DNA of 7,939 bases. Source: Planctomycetota bacterium. GTDB lineage: Bacteria; Planctomycetota; Phycisphaerae; UBA1845; CAIVHJ01. Below, piece by piece: positions 1 through 5,371 of this stretch (position 1 is the stretch's first letter; each line of letters starts with the position of its first letter). Under the pieces are notes generated by a model. That model ran no database searches. It was not told the DNA's origin and saw nothing but the letters and a program-made list of their open reading frames with translations. The translations under genes were made by a program, and so were the position numbers. The stretch is taken from positions 1 to 7,939 of the forward strand of contig JADFJZ010000046.1 of assembly GCA_022565195.1 (NCBI GenBank). Reading direction: 5' to 3'.

Positions 1-242
1 ATCACCAGGCCCGGGGCCAGGAACTCGGTGAACGGCACGCCGGCGACGACGCGCACCGCGCCGCCCAGCGCCAGCGAGAAGATGGCCAGCATCAACAGCG
101 CGGTCGCCGCGGGCGCGAGCAGCGTTTGCGCCGGCACCTTGAGGAAGCGGCGGACCTCCTTGAGGTAAAGCGACCAGGTGCCGTACCCGTTGATGGGGCC
201 GGAGATGACGTGGCCCCACCGCCCGGCCAACGCGGTGCTCAT
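1..242 (-). CDS. ABC-2 type exporter permease, N-terminal part (runs off left edge)
   Basis: Reading leftward from an ATG at 242-240, the translation starts MSTALAGRWGHV and continues with SLYLKEVRRFLKV, then a hydrophobic stretch (TALLMLAIFSLALGG), then GVPFTEFLAPGLV at the window edge. This is the start of a YadH/NodJ-like ABC-2 permease: a cytoplasmic N-terminus with the KEVRRFLKV amphipathic stretch, then the first membrane helix. Such permeases pair with a NatA/YadG-type ATPase to export lipids, polysaccharides or drugs; the substrate cannot be told here. The start codon overlaps the stop of the upstream permease fragment (ATGA), which suggests translational coupling. About 80 residues are present out of an expected 250-260. 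No ATPase gene is visible; it may lie beyond the left edge or have been lost at the break upstream. Confidence 0.85.
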   Translation of the reverse strand, partial: MSTALAGRWGHVISGPINGYGTWSLYLKEVRRFLKVPAQTLLAPAATALLMLAIFSLALGGAVRVVAGVPFTEFLAPGLV

Positions 243-793
243 GGCTTGAGCCTGTAGCCGCTGGCGACCAGCCGGTGGCACACCAGCCACAGCGCGACGT
301 TCAGGCCGGCCATCACCGCCACCCCCGTGGCGAGCGAGCCGTCGGCGACGCCGATGAAGCCGTAGCGGAAGCCGTCGATCATGTAGAAGATCGGGTTGAT
401 CTGGCTCGCCGTGTGCCACGCGCCGGGCAGCCGCTCGATCGAGTAGAAGGTGCCCGAGAGGAAGGTGAGCGGCATGATCGTGAAGTTGGTGATCGCCGAA
501 AGGTGGTCCCACTTCGTCGCGCACAGCCCGGCGATGAGCCCCAGCATCGAAAGCGCGAGCCCGGCGGCCACGGCGTGGAACAGCACGAACCCGGGATGGA
601 CCGGAAACAGCGTGACGAAGGGCTGCATCGCCAGCATGAGAAGGGCGCCCGTGAGCAGCGCCCGCGTCGCGCCGCCGAGCACGAAGGCCAGGGTGAACTC
701 GCCCGCGCTCAGCGGCACCATCAGCACGTCGGCGATGCTTCCCTGCATCTTGCCCATGATCAGCGAGGTCGCCGGGTTCGCCAGCGCGGGCGG
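239..793 (-). pseudogene. ABC-2 type exporter permease, C-terminal two thirds, N-terminus missing
   Basis: The translation from about ALANPATSLIMGKMQG onward matches the second part of a YadH/NodJ-like ABC-2 permease. It shows the conserved GKMQGSIADVLMVPLS loop, four to five hydrophobic segments (for example LTLAFVLGGATRALLTG-like, FHAVAAGLALSMLGLIAG, FTIMPLTFLSGTFYSIERLP), the signature INPIFYMIDGFRYGFIG and a C-terminus GYRLKP. Family members begin with about 80 further residues like those seen at 1-242, and those are absent. The open frame continues to an ATG at 892, but its first 35 or so residues are the antisense of a YfiR-like fragment and carry no permease features. I therefore treat the gene as truncated at about 774-793. 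If the junction is an assembly artefact, the intact gene continues elsewhere. It belongs with the downstream permease through the ATGA overlap. Confidence 0.8.
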
Positions 794-908
794 CACCGTG
801 AATTTCTTTCGTGAGGAAGGCAGAGTCCGATTCGAGATCAACATTGACGCAGCCAAACGCCAAAGGCTTTCGTTTAGCGCGAAGCTGCTCAAGTTGGCGA
901 GGCTGGTT
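774..908 (+). pseudogene. YfiR/DUF4154-like protein, C-terminal fragment
   Basis: In the plus frame the translation reads GFASAGGTVNFFREEGRVRF and then EINIDAAKRQRLSFSAKLLK followed by LARLV. This matches the C-terminal block I know from YfiR/DUF4154 periplasmic proteins: GG-x-I/V-NF, GRVRFEIN, AA-R-GL-x-SS-LL-LA-x-V. In the characterised system YfiR represses the diguanylate cyclase YfiN; many relatives sit near TonB receptors or sensor kinases. Only about 45 residues remain. The signal peptide and the first 120 or so residues are missing, and the frame continues without a stop into an unrelated secreted protein. A hand count over 801-900 gives 50% GC, against about 70% at 541-600, so the piece looks foreign to its flanks. 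It cannot work as it stands. Confidence 0.6.
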
Positions 909-1643
909 CACGACGGCGACGGCACGGACACGTACCACTTCGAGTTTACCGATGATGCCGATCCGATCCTCAGCGGCAAGATCGGCCTGACCGTCTGGGG
1001 TGAAAACGCCCAGGCCAACGAGGTGAATTCGTTGCTGGCCGGAGCCGGTTTGGACTGGACCGAGTTCTTCGATGAGGGTGCGACGTTCGACAACGTGCTC
1101 GTCACCGAGATCCCGCCGCCCGCGCTGGTCGCGATCGAAGACGGTCTGGGCGGCGCGAACCCGGATACCGGTTTGGCGGACACGTTCATCTCACCGCTGG
1201 GTGAGAGCTGCAAGTTCTCCTCGTTCGCCCTCGAGGCCACCGAGCCGCTCACGCTGAATTCGGCCACGGCAACGGTCACGGGCGGTGGAGCCGGCCCGAC
1301 GGTCACGCTCGCCGACGATGGCGGGGGTCGCCACACCGTTACGCTCAGTTCGCCCGTGCCGACCGGGCAATGGGTGCGACTCGACCTGGAGGTCACCGGG
1401 CAGGACTCGGGCCTGACCGCCGTGCTGACGGTGTGGGTGGCTCACCAGCCGCTCGACATCACGCAGGACGGCCGAACCAACATTCAGGACGCGACCGCGT
1501 TCGGAGCGGTCTTCAGCGGTAGCCGGGAAACGCGGTTGATCGACATCAACTGCAACGGCATGGTTAACATCCAGGACGCCACGGCGTTCGGGACGAACTG
1601 GAATGCCGGATGGGCCAACACGGAGTTGCCGCCCAAACCGTAA
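909..1643 (+). CDS. Secreted protein with C-terminal dockerin-like repeats, N-terminus missing
   Basis: This frame encodes about 244 residues of an acidic, Gly/Thr-rich extracellular-type protein. The first part (DGDGTDTYHFEFTDD, SGKIGLTVWGE, FDNVLVTE) resembles the end of a LamG/concanavalin-like beta sandwich. The middle is beta-rich and unassigned (ATATVTGGGAGPTVTLADDG). The end holds two dockerin or EF-hand-like calcium loops, DITQDGRTNIQDATAFG and DINCNGMVNIQDATAFG, about 40 residues apart, a hallmark of planctomycete surface and exported proteins. No signal peptide or plausible native start is present; upstream the frame is continuous with a YfiR-like fragment and then antisense permease sequence, so the true N-terminus is lost or misassembled. 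A strong hairpin terminator follows the TAA. Substrate and role are unknown. Confidence 0.65.
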   Translation, partial: HDGDGTDTYHFEFTDDADPILSGKIGLTVWGENAQANEVNSLLAGAGLDWTEFFDEGATFDNVLVTEIPPPALVAIEDGLGGANPDTGLADTFISPLGESCKFSSFALEATEPLTLNSATATVTGGGAGPTVTLADDGGGRHTVTLSSPVPTGQWVRLDLEVTGQDSGLTAVLTVWVAHQPLDITQDGRTNIQDATAFGAVFSGSRETRLIDINCNGMVNIQDATAFGTNWNAGWANTELPPKP

Positions 1644-1686
1644 TTGTCGCGTGCACAGGATGGAGCACGCCGGCTTCAGCGTGAAC

Positions 1687-1729
1687 CGGGCCCCGCGAAG
1701 AGTCGCCTCCGACGCGGGGCCCGTCCTTT
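1687..1729 (+). terminator. Hairpin terminator after the dockerin-tail gene
   Basis: Perfect 11-bp inverted repeat CGGGCCCCGCG (1687-1697) and CGCGGGGCCCG (1713-1723), with a 15-nt loop, followed by tccttt. It starts 44 bases after the TAA at 1643. The U-tract is short, so it may be only moderately efficient or may serve as an mRNA 3' end. From here to about 1925 I see no convincing gene; translations of 1730-1925 in the three plus frames show no family I recognise. Confidence 0.7.
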
Positions 1730-1927
1730 GCGCCAATCGTGGGGCGAGCGGCTCCGTCAACAACGCGACGTGTTGGTTTGTCGGAGTGACGCCTCATCGA
1801 CGCCAATCTGCGCGCGATCCGAAACGTCAAGTGTGTCCCGAACGGTGTCCAAGTGGAGTGCGCAAGAAAGAATTGCGCATTAAAAAAGGGCGGCGGGGAG
1901 GGTAAAGTTTCAGTGAACCCGTGTCAG

Positions 1928-2682
1928 AACGAGCTTCGTACACTGACCGTCAGAGCGGTGAACGCCGACGGAGACAGGCCCTCTGTCACGGTGCGAGCCG
2001 CGTACTGCAAAGTCGGGCGTGAGGACGAGCTGCCCCTTCTGCCTGGGCCGCTCGAGACCTTGGCGACGGCTCGACGGCATAGGCAAGGACGCGCCGGTCT
2101 TTCCGCTCCCCCTGTGACCGCAAGCAGGTCATCCGCATGCTCCGCAAAGACCTGGACGCCGCCGGAATCCCGTATCAGGACGAGGACGGCCGTTATGCCG
2201 ATTTCCACGCATTGAGGCACACCTTTATCACGAACTTGGCCTTGGGCGGCACGGCTCCGAAGGTCACAATGGACTTGGCTCGCCACTCGGACATCAACAT
2301 GACGATGTCACGGTACTCGCACACCGTTCTTGAGGACCGGGCCAAGGCCATCCAGGCACTGCCCGATCTGGATGCGAACCGCGCCGCCGAAGCCCTCCGT
2401 GCTACAGGCACGGATGCGATCGGCACTGAGATGATAAACAATCCAGGAAATGAGGGTAACATATCGGAATACATATCGGAATCGCTGACCGAAGGGGTGA
2501 AACCGGTGGCATCCGTTGGCAGCGCTTCCCAATCTCACGCCGGTCAGCGTGATCGCGGAAAAGCCTTGAAAAATAGGGATTTGGCCGCGGTTGGCAGCGC
2601 CCCTGGCACTGTTGGCAAGACAGCCGACGGTGGGATTCGAACCCACAACCTCAGCTTTACGAAAGCTGTGCTCTACCGTTGA
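1928..2682 (+). pseudogene. Tyrosine recombinase (phage-type integrase), frameshifted C-terminal remnant
   Basis: Three frames together read as one planctomycete-type tyrosine integrase. 1928-2068 gives NELRTLTV, then PSVTVRAAYCKVGREDELPL (the strand carrying the catalytic Lys), then LETLAT. About 2070-2111 gives LDGIGKDAPVFPLP in the next frame. 2113 onward gives CDRKQVIRMLRKDLDAAGIPY, then DFHALRHTF (HxxR box, 2206-2217), ARHSDINMTMSRYSHT (third-box His and nucleophile Tyr at 2314-2316) and QALPDL. Moving between frames requires one surplus base near 2069 and one in the C5 run at 2108-2112. The Arg expected just before NEL in box I appears as Cys-Gln. The N-terminal SAM-like domain and at least 150 residues are missing. 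The last frame stays open to 2682 by reading antisense through the tRNA-Thr gene. It is inactive as written; an ATG at 2137 could at most give the C-terminal part of the catalytic domain. Confidence 0.8.
2459..2482 (+). repeat. 12-bp perfect tandem duplication in the integrase tail
   Basis: Two exact adjacent copies of ACATATCGGAAT (2459-2470 and 2471-2482). In the integrase frame they encode ISEY-ISES just after the conserved domain ends. Being a multiple of three, the duplication keeps the frame. It looks like slippage or a short duplication in a non-constrained tail. Confidence 0.8.
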
Positions 2683-2693
2683 GCTACGTCGGC
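2622..2693 (-). tRNA. tRNA-Thr (anticodon CGT)
   Basis: Reading from 2693 down, the 72-nt sequence folds as a full cloverleaf: acceptor GCCGACG/CGTCGGC, D arm GCTC-AACGGTA-GAGC, anticodon arm CAGCT-TTCGTAA-AGCTG with anticodon CGT (threonine, ACG codons), variable loop AGGTT, T arm GTGGG-TTCGAAT-CCCAC, and T at the discriminator position. CCA is not encoded. A near-consensus promoter lies just upstream. The 3' end faces the integrase remnant, the normal geometry for a tRNA used as an attachment site. I found no second copy of the 3' end in this window to act as the other att site. Confidence 0.95.
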
Positions 2694-2704
2694 AATCGGC
2701 GATG

Positions 2705-2734
2705 ATGATAATTCACGCGTGCGGCTGTTGTCAA
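2705..2734 (-). promoter_or_regulatory. Sigma70-type promoter of tRNA-Thr
   Basis: On the minus strand a perfect TTGACA (2734-2729), an 18-bp spacer and TATCAT (2710-2705) precede the tRNA 5' end at 2693 by 11 bases. Transcription would start roughly at the tRNA 5' end, with a very short leader. This is the best-looking promoter in the window. Confidence 0.7.
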
Positions 2735-2775
2735 AGTTCTTCATGTATGGCCGCTGTGGATCGCTTAACCCTCAG

Positions 2776-3027
2776 TCAGCGTTTCTTCTCGGGGCTGCGA
2801 CCATCAATCGGTTCAAGGCTCGTGATGTGCATAATCGCGCAGTCGAAACTGCGCTCATAAATAGGCTCTTCTTCCTCTGGATCCGGTACGCCGATGATTA
2901 CGGCAGAGCGCCCCACCATCGCCATCTCCGGATGACGAATCTCGAATGACCGTCCGTCCGAGAGGCATAGCCGAAACGGTTGAAAGGGTGTTCTCTGCAA
3001 ATACTTGAGAATGTCTTGTGGGCGCAT
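2776..3027 (-). CDS. Short conserved planctomycete-type protein of unknown function
   Basis: An 83-residue protein starting MRPQDILKYLQRTPFQPFRL, followed by SDGRSFEIRHPEMAMVGRSA, a small beta strand VIIGVPDP, an acidic turn, and FDCAIMHITSLEPI. I recognise this pattern (RPFxPFRLxLSDGRxxxIxHPEM, then VIG, then HITxIEP) as a family of small uncharacterised proteins common in Planctomycetes, but I know no assigned function. It has no signal peptide or membrane segment and looks like a small cytoplasmic beta-rich fold. AGGA lies 7-8 bases before the ATG at 3027, and a TATAAT box lies 20 bases upstream, so it is probably transcribed from its own promoter although it follows the aminotransferase gene by only 33 bases on the same strand. 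Confidence 0.75.
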   Translation of the reverse strand: MRPQDILKYLQRTPFQPFRLCLSDGRSFEIRHPEMAMVGRSAVIIGVPDPEEEEPIYERSFDCAIMHITSLEPIDGRSPEKKR

Positions 3028-3047
3028 GATTCTATCCTGCTCACTTC

Positions 3048-3075
3048 ATTATAGAACAATTCAATGCTTGGGCAA
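3048..3075 (-). promoter_or_regulatory. Candidate promoter for the 83-residue protein gene
   Basis: On the minus strand, TTGCCC (3075-3070), a 16-bp spacer and a perfect TATAAT (3053-3048) end 20 bases before the ATG at 3027. The -35 box falls inside the last codons of the upstream aminotransferase gene. The AT-rich gap (3041-3062) stands out from its flanks. Confidence 0.5.
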
Positions 3076-4188
3076 GACGTCGATCAGGCGGTCGATTTCG
3101 TCGGGGCTGTTGTAGAGGTGTGGGCTCACGCGCAGACGCCCTTCGCGAACGACAATGATGATGCGATGCTCCTTCTCCAGATGTTGCTGAACCGCATGAT
3201 GATCATGGGTCGGGGACGTAAACGCCACGATGCCGCTGGCGGCGCCGGGTTCACGCGGGCTGATCACGCGGTAGCCCTTCTCGCGGACGCCTTCGACCAG
3301 TCGATCCGTCAGTCCCAGGACATGTTCGCTAATGTTCTCGAGGCCGATTTCCTGAAACAGTTCGAGCGAAGCAGCCAGACCGTAGATGCCGGGCATGTTG
3401 TAAGAACTGGCCTCGAATCGCCGGGCGTCGTCGTGAAAAGTCATATCGTACTTGCTGAAATCTTCGCCGCGCTTCATGCTTCGCCAGCCGACCGTCGACG
3501 GCCGCAGGTGGCCGGTCAACTCGCGGTTGCAGTAGAAAATGCCGGTGCCCTCCGGGCCGCAAAGCCACTTGTGCCCACCGCAGGCCAGGAAATCGATCTT
3601 CATTTCCTGCACGTCGATCGGCAGCACGCCCAGCGCCTGGATCGCATCCACGCAAAACAGCACGCCGCGCTTTTGGCACCAGTGGCCCAGTTCTTTGAGA
3701 TCGCTGCGGAAGCCGCTCGCATACTGGACGGCCGAGATGGCCACCACGCGCGTGTGACTGTCGATCGCCTCGATGAGATTCTCCAGCGGAATTCGGCCGC
3801 TCTCTTCGAGCACCGTGCGGATCTGTGCGCCGCGTGACTGCACATTCATCCACGGGTACATGTTCGATGGAAACTCAACCGACGTGGTCACGATGTTGTC
3901 GCCCGGGTTCCACTTCAACCCGTTGGCCACAAACGAAATACCTTCGGTCGTGTTCTTGACCAGAGCGATCTCGTCCGGCGCGGCGTTGATCAGCCGGGCC
4001 GTTAAGGTGCGGACCTGCTCGACTTTCTTGCGGTAGCCGGCCTCGACGTAGGACTTCTCATGCTGCTGCTGGAGGTATGATTGGATGGCATCAACTGAGC
4101 GGCGCGGCAGAGGCGCAACCGAGGCGTGGTTCATGAAGCAATAGTTGCGTGTGATCGCGAATTCTTCCCGAATCGCCTGCAGGTCCAT
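3061..4188 (-). CDS. Class V aminotransferase-fold PLP enzyme (desulfurase/epimerase-like)
   Basis: About 375 residues covering a complete fold-type I PLP domain of the aminotransferase class V group. Visible features, numbered from the ATG: N-terminal FMNHASVAPLP; the phosphate-binding NTTEG (79-83); SAVQYASG (Gln 155); CVDAIQALG (Asp 181, pairs with the PLP nitrogen); GGHKWLCGPEGTGIFY, where Lys 207 should form the Schiff base; and a C-terminal REGRLRVSPHLYNSPDEI. The C-terminal loop that carries the catalytic Cys in SufS-type cysteine desulfurases has no Cys here, so a classic desulfurase role is unlikely. Relatives are annotated as isopenicillin-N-epimerase-like, selenocysteine-lyase-like or plain aminotransferases; the substrate is unknown. 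Start: a GTG at 4194 is possible, but GGGG sits 9 bases before the ATG at 4188 and only 3 before the GTG, so I prefer the ATG. Probably cytoplasmic and monocistronic. Confidence 0.9.
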   Translation of the reverse strand: MDLQAIREEFAITRNYCFMNHASVAPLPRRSVDAIQSYLQQQHEKSYVEAGYRKKVEQVRTLTARLINAAPDEIALVKNTTEGISFVANGLKWNPGDNIVTTSVEFPSNMYPWMNVQSRGAQIRTVLEESGRIPLENLIEAIDSHTRVVAISAVQYASGFRSDLKELGHWCQKRGVLFCVDAIQALGVLPIDVQEMKIDFLACGGHKWLCGPEGTGIFYCNRELTGHLRPSTVGWRSMKRGEDFSKYDMTFHDDARRFEASSYNMPGIYGLAASLELFQEIGLENISEHVLGLTDRLVEGVREKGYRVISPREPGAASGIVAFTSPTHDHHAVQQHLEKEHRIIIVVREGRLRVSPHLYNSPDEIDRLIDVLPKH

Positions 4189-4286
4189 CGTCACGGTCCC
4201 CAGTCAAAAACAACACCCAGCCGCCACCCGACCTCACATTGGGTGGACGCCGCAGAGCACAAGGTCTGAGTCACCCGCTATTAAGA

Positions 4287-4314
4287 AGTGTAGGTTCTAT
4301 CACCGCAGGGTCAA
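4287..4314 (-). promoter_or_regulatory. Candidate promoter for the aminotransferase gene
   Basis: On the minus strand, TTGACC (4314-4309), a 16-bp spacer and TACACT (4292-4287) lie about 100 bases before the ATG at 4188. The 228-base gap 4195-4422 otherwise holds only a 6-bp hairpin CCACCC/GGGTGG (4224-4229, 4241-4246) in the would-be leader and no gene I can support. Confidence 0.35.
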
Positions 4315-4422
4315 ACCGATAACCGATCGGCACATTCCACGAAACCGAGTAATGCCACGATCGCGGGCGTGCCGATAACTACATGCAACGGCATGGGTTA
4401 TGATGATCGGACAAACGCCGGA

Positions 4423-4496
4423 TGGGCGATGACGGACTCGAACCGCCGACATCTTCCGTGTAAAGGAAGCGCTCTAGCCAACTGAGCTAATCGCCC
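4423..4496 (-). tRNA. tRNA-Val (anticodon TAC)
   Basis: Reading from 4496 down, 74 nt fold into a standard cloverleaf: acceptor GGGCGAT/ATCGCCC, D arm GCTC-AGTTGGCTA-GAGC, anticodon arm CTTCC-TTTACAC-GGAAG with anticodon TAC (valine), variable loop ATGTC, T arm GGCGG-TTCGAGT-CCGTC with one G-T pair, and discriminator A. CCA is not encoded. It diverges from queC and is a second translation component in this stretch. Confidence 0.95.
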
Positions 4497-4557
4497 GATA
4501 ACCACGGCAGGTGCCACGTAGCAGGCAGACGCCGAACAACTGCCTCCTGCCGGCTTC

Positions 4558-4563
4558 ATTATA
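4558..4563 (-). promoter_or_regulatory. TATAAT box, candidate tRNA-Val promoter
   Basis: A perfect TATAAT on the minus strand (4563-4558), with only a weak -35 candidate (GTGTCG, 4586-4581, 17-bp spacer). It would give a leader of roughly 50-55 nt before the tRNA. The 110-base divergent gap 4497-4606 must also hold the queC promoter; no good -35/-10 pair is visible for that direction. Confidence 0.35.
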
Positions 4564-4606
4564 CGCGCTTATCGACCAGCCGACACCATTCCGCCGAGCG
4601 GATGCC

Positions 4607-5299
4607 ATGGAAAAAGCGATTGTCTTGTTGAGCGGTGGCATGAACAGCGCGGTGGCCGCCGCCTCGATGGCAGAGACGCACATCCTGCACTTGCTGTTCG
4701 CCAATCTGCACCACAGGCCGCTGGCGCGTGAATCGGAGGCGTTCGATCGACTGTGCCGCCACTTCAAGGTTCAGCATCATTGGCGTGTGGAACTCTCTCA
4801 TTTTAAGCAAGTGGGCGGTAACGCCTTCGTCGATCCCAAACGGGACATCGAAGATGCCCTGACGCTCGAAGACGACGTCGCCGGCACATTCGTCGCCGGC
4901 TTGATGCCCACGCTGCTGGACGTCGCTGCCAGCTTCGCCTTTCGCATCGGCGCCCGGCACATCGTCACCGGCCTGTCCGAAGCGCTAAACGAGCCGGGGC
5001 CGGGCGTGGGCGTGATGTATCCCGACAACCGCCGCGAATTCATCTTGAATTACCAATACATGATCGAATCCGCCATGCCCGAACGCACGCAGATCAAAAT
5101 CGAGACGCCGCTGATGGACTTCAGCCGCACCGAGATCGTCAAGCTGGGCCAACGCCTGAAGGTGCCGTTCGAATCGACTTGGTCATGCTATGAAGGCGGC
5201 GAAGCCCCGTGTGGCAAATGCTTCGGCTGCGCCAGCCGCGCCAGCGGATTCCTCCACGCCGCCGTCCCCGACCCACTCGTCCTACCAACTCCCGCCTAA
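4607..5299 (+). CDS. queC: 7-cyano-7-deazaguanine (preQ0) synthase, divergent QueC
   Basis: A 230-residue PP-loop ATPase. QueC turns 7-carboxy-7-deazaguanine, ammonia and ATP into preQ0 on the way to queuosine in tRNA, or to deazaguanine in DNA or secondary metabolites. Visible are the N-terminal PP-loop AIVLLSGGMNSAVAA (residues 4-18), the YPDNRREF segment corresponding to the YPDCRPEF substrate region, TPLMDFSRTEIVKLGQ, and the zinc motif CYEGGEAPCGKCFGC with Cys 194, 202, 205 and 208, all four present. Two departures from canonical QueC stand out. SGGxDS reads SGGMNS (Asn 13), and the usual VPxRN segment reads VAGTFVAGLMP. The ATG at 4607 places the PP-loop eight residues in, as in the family; an in-frame ATG at 4511 would add 32 residues without family character and start inside the tRNA promoter region. 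No other que genes are visible here. Confidence 0.85.
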   Translation: MEKAIVLLSGGMNSAVAAASMAETHILHLLFANLHHRPLARESEAFDRLCRHFKVQHHWRVELSHFKQVGGNAFVDPKRDIEDALTLEDDVAGTFVAGLMPTLLDVAASFAFRIGARHIVTGLSEALNEPGPGVGVMYPDNRREFILNYQYMIESAMPERTQIKIETPLMDFSRTEIVKLGQRLKVPFESTWSCYEGGEAPCGKCFGCASRASGFLHAAVPDPLVLPTPA

Positions 5300-5371
5300 C
5301 CGACTTCCTCAGTGTGGCTGGCCCACGGCGGGCATCCACGACGTGACTTCGCCGGGATTTAGCAGATCGCG

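Noticed and set aside
450..773. N-terminal part of the long plus-strand frame ending at 1643
   Set aside because: This stretch is antisense to well-conserved permease sequence and carries no family features; only the part from about 774 on looks coding.
908..1763. Minus-strand open frames under the dockerin-tail gene
   Set aside because: Pro/Ser/Arg-biased shadows of a plus-strand gene whose calcium loops and terminator fix the direction.
2515..2600. Repeated GTTGGCAGCGC (2515-2525 and 2590-2600) as possible integrase arm sites
   Set aside because: Only two 11-bp copies in the same orientation within a G/C-rich coding-like tail; too little to separate from chance.
2591..2860. 89-codon plus-strand frame with VGFEPTTSALRKLCSTVELR
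   Set aside because: The familiar GFEPTTSALR string is the antisense translation of a tRNA gene, here tRNA-Thr, not a protein.
3064..3837. 257-codon plus-strand open frame
   Set aside because: Antisense to the PLP enzyme gene and low-complexity; shadow frame.
4224..4246. 6-bp hairpin CCACCC/GGGTGG with 11-nt loop in the aminotransferase leader, as an attenuator or riboswitch
   Set aside because: Too short, with no U-tract, conserved core or alternative pairing that I can see.
4511..4606. Longer N-terminus for queC
   Set aside because: It would put 32 non-family residues before the PP-loop and overlap the promoter region of tRNA-Val; family members start about eight residues before SGG.
5300..5371. 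Terminator between the convergent queC and argS
   Set aside because: No stem longer than a few base pairs and no T or A tract in the 72-base gap.
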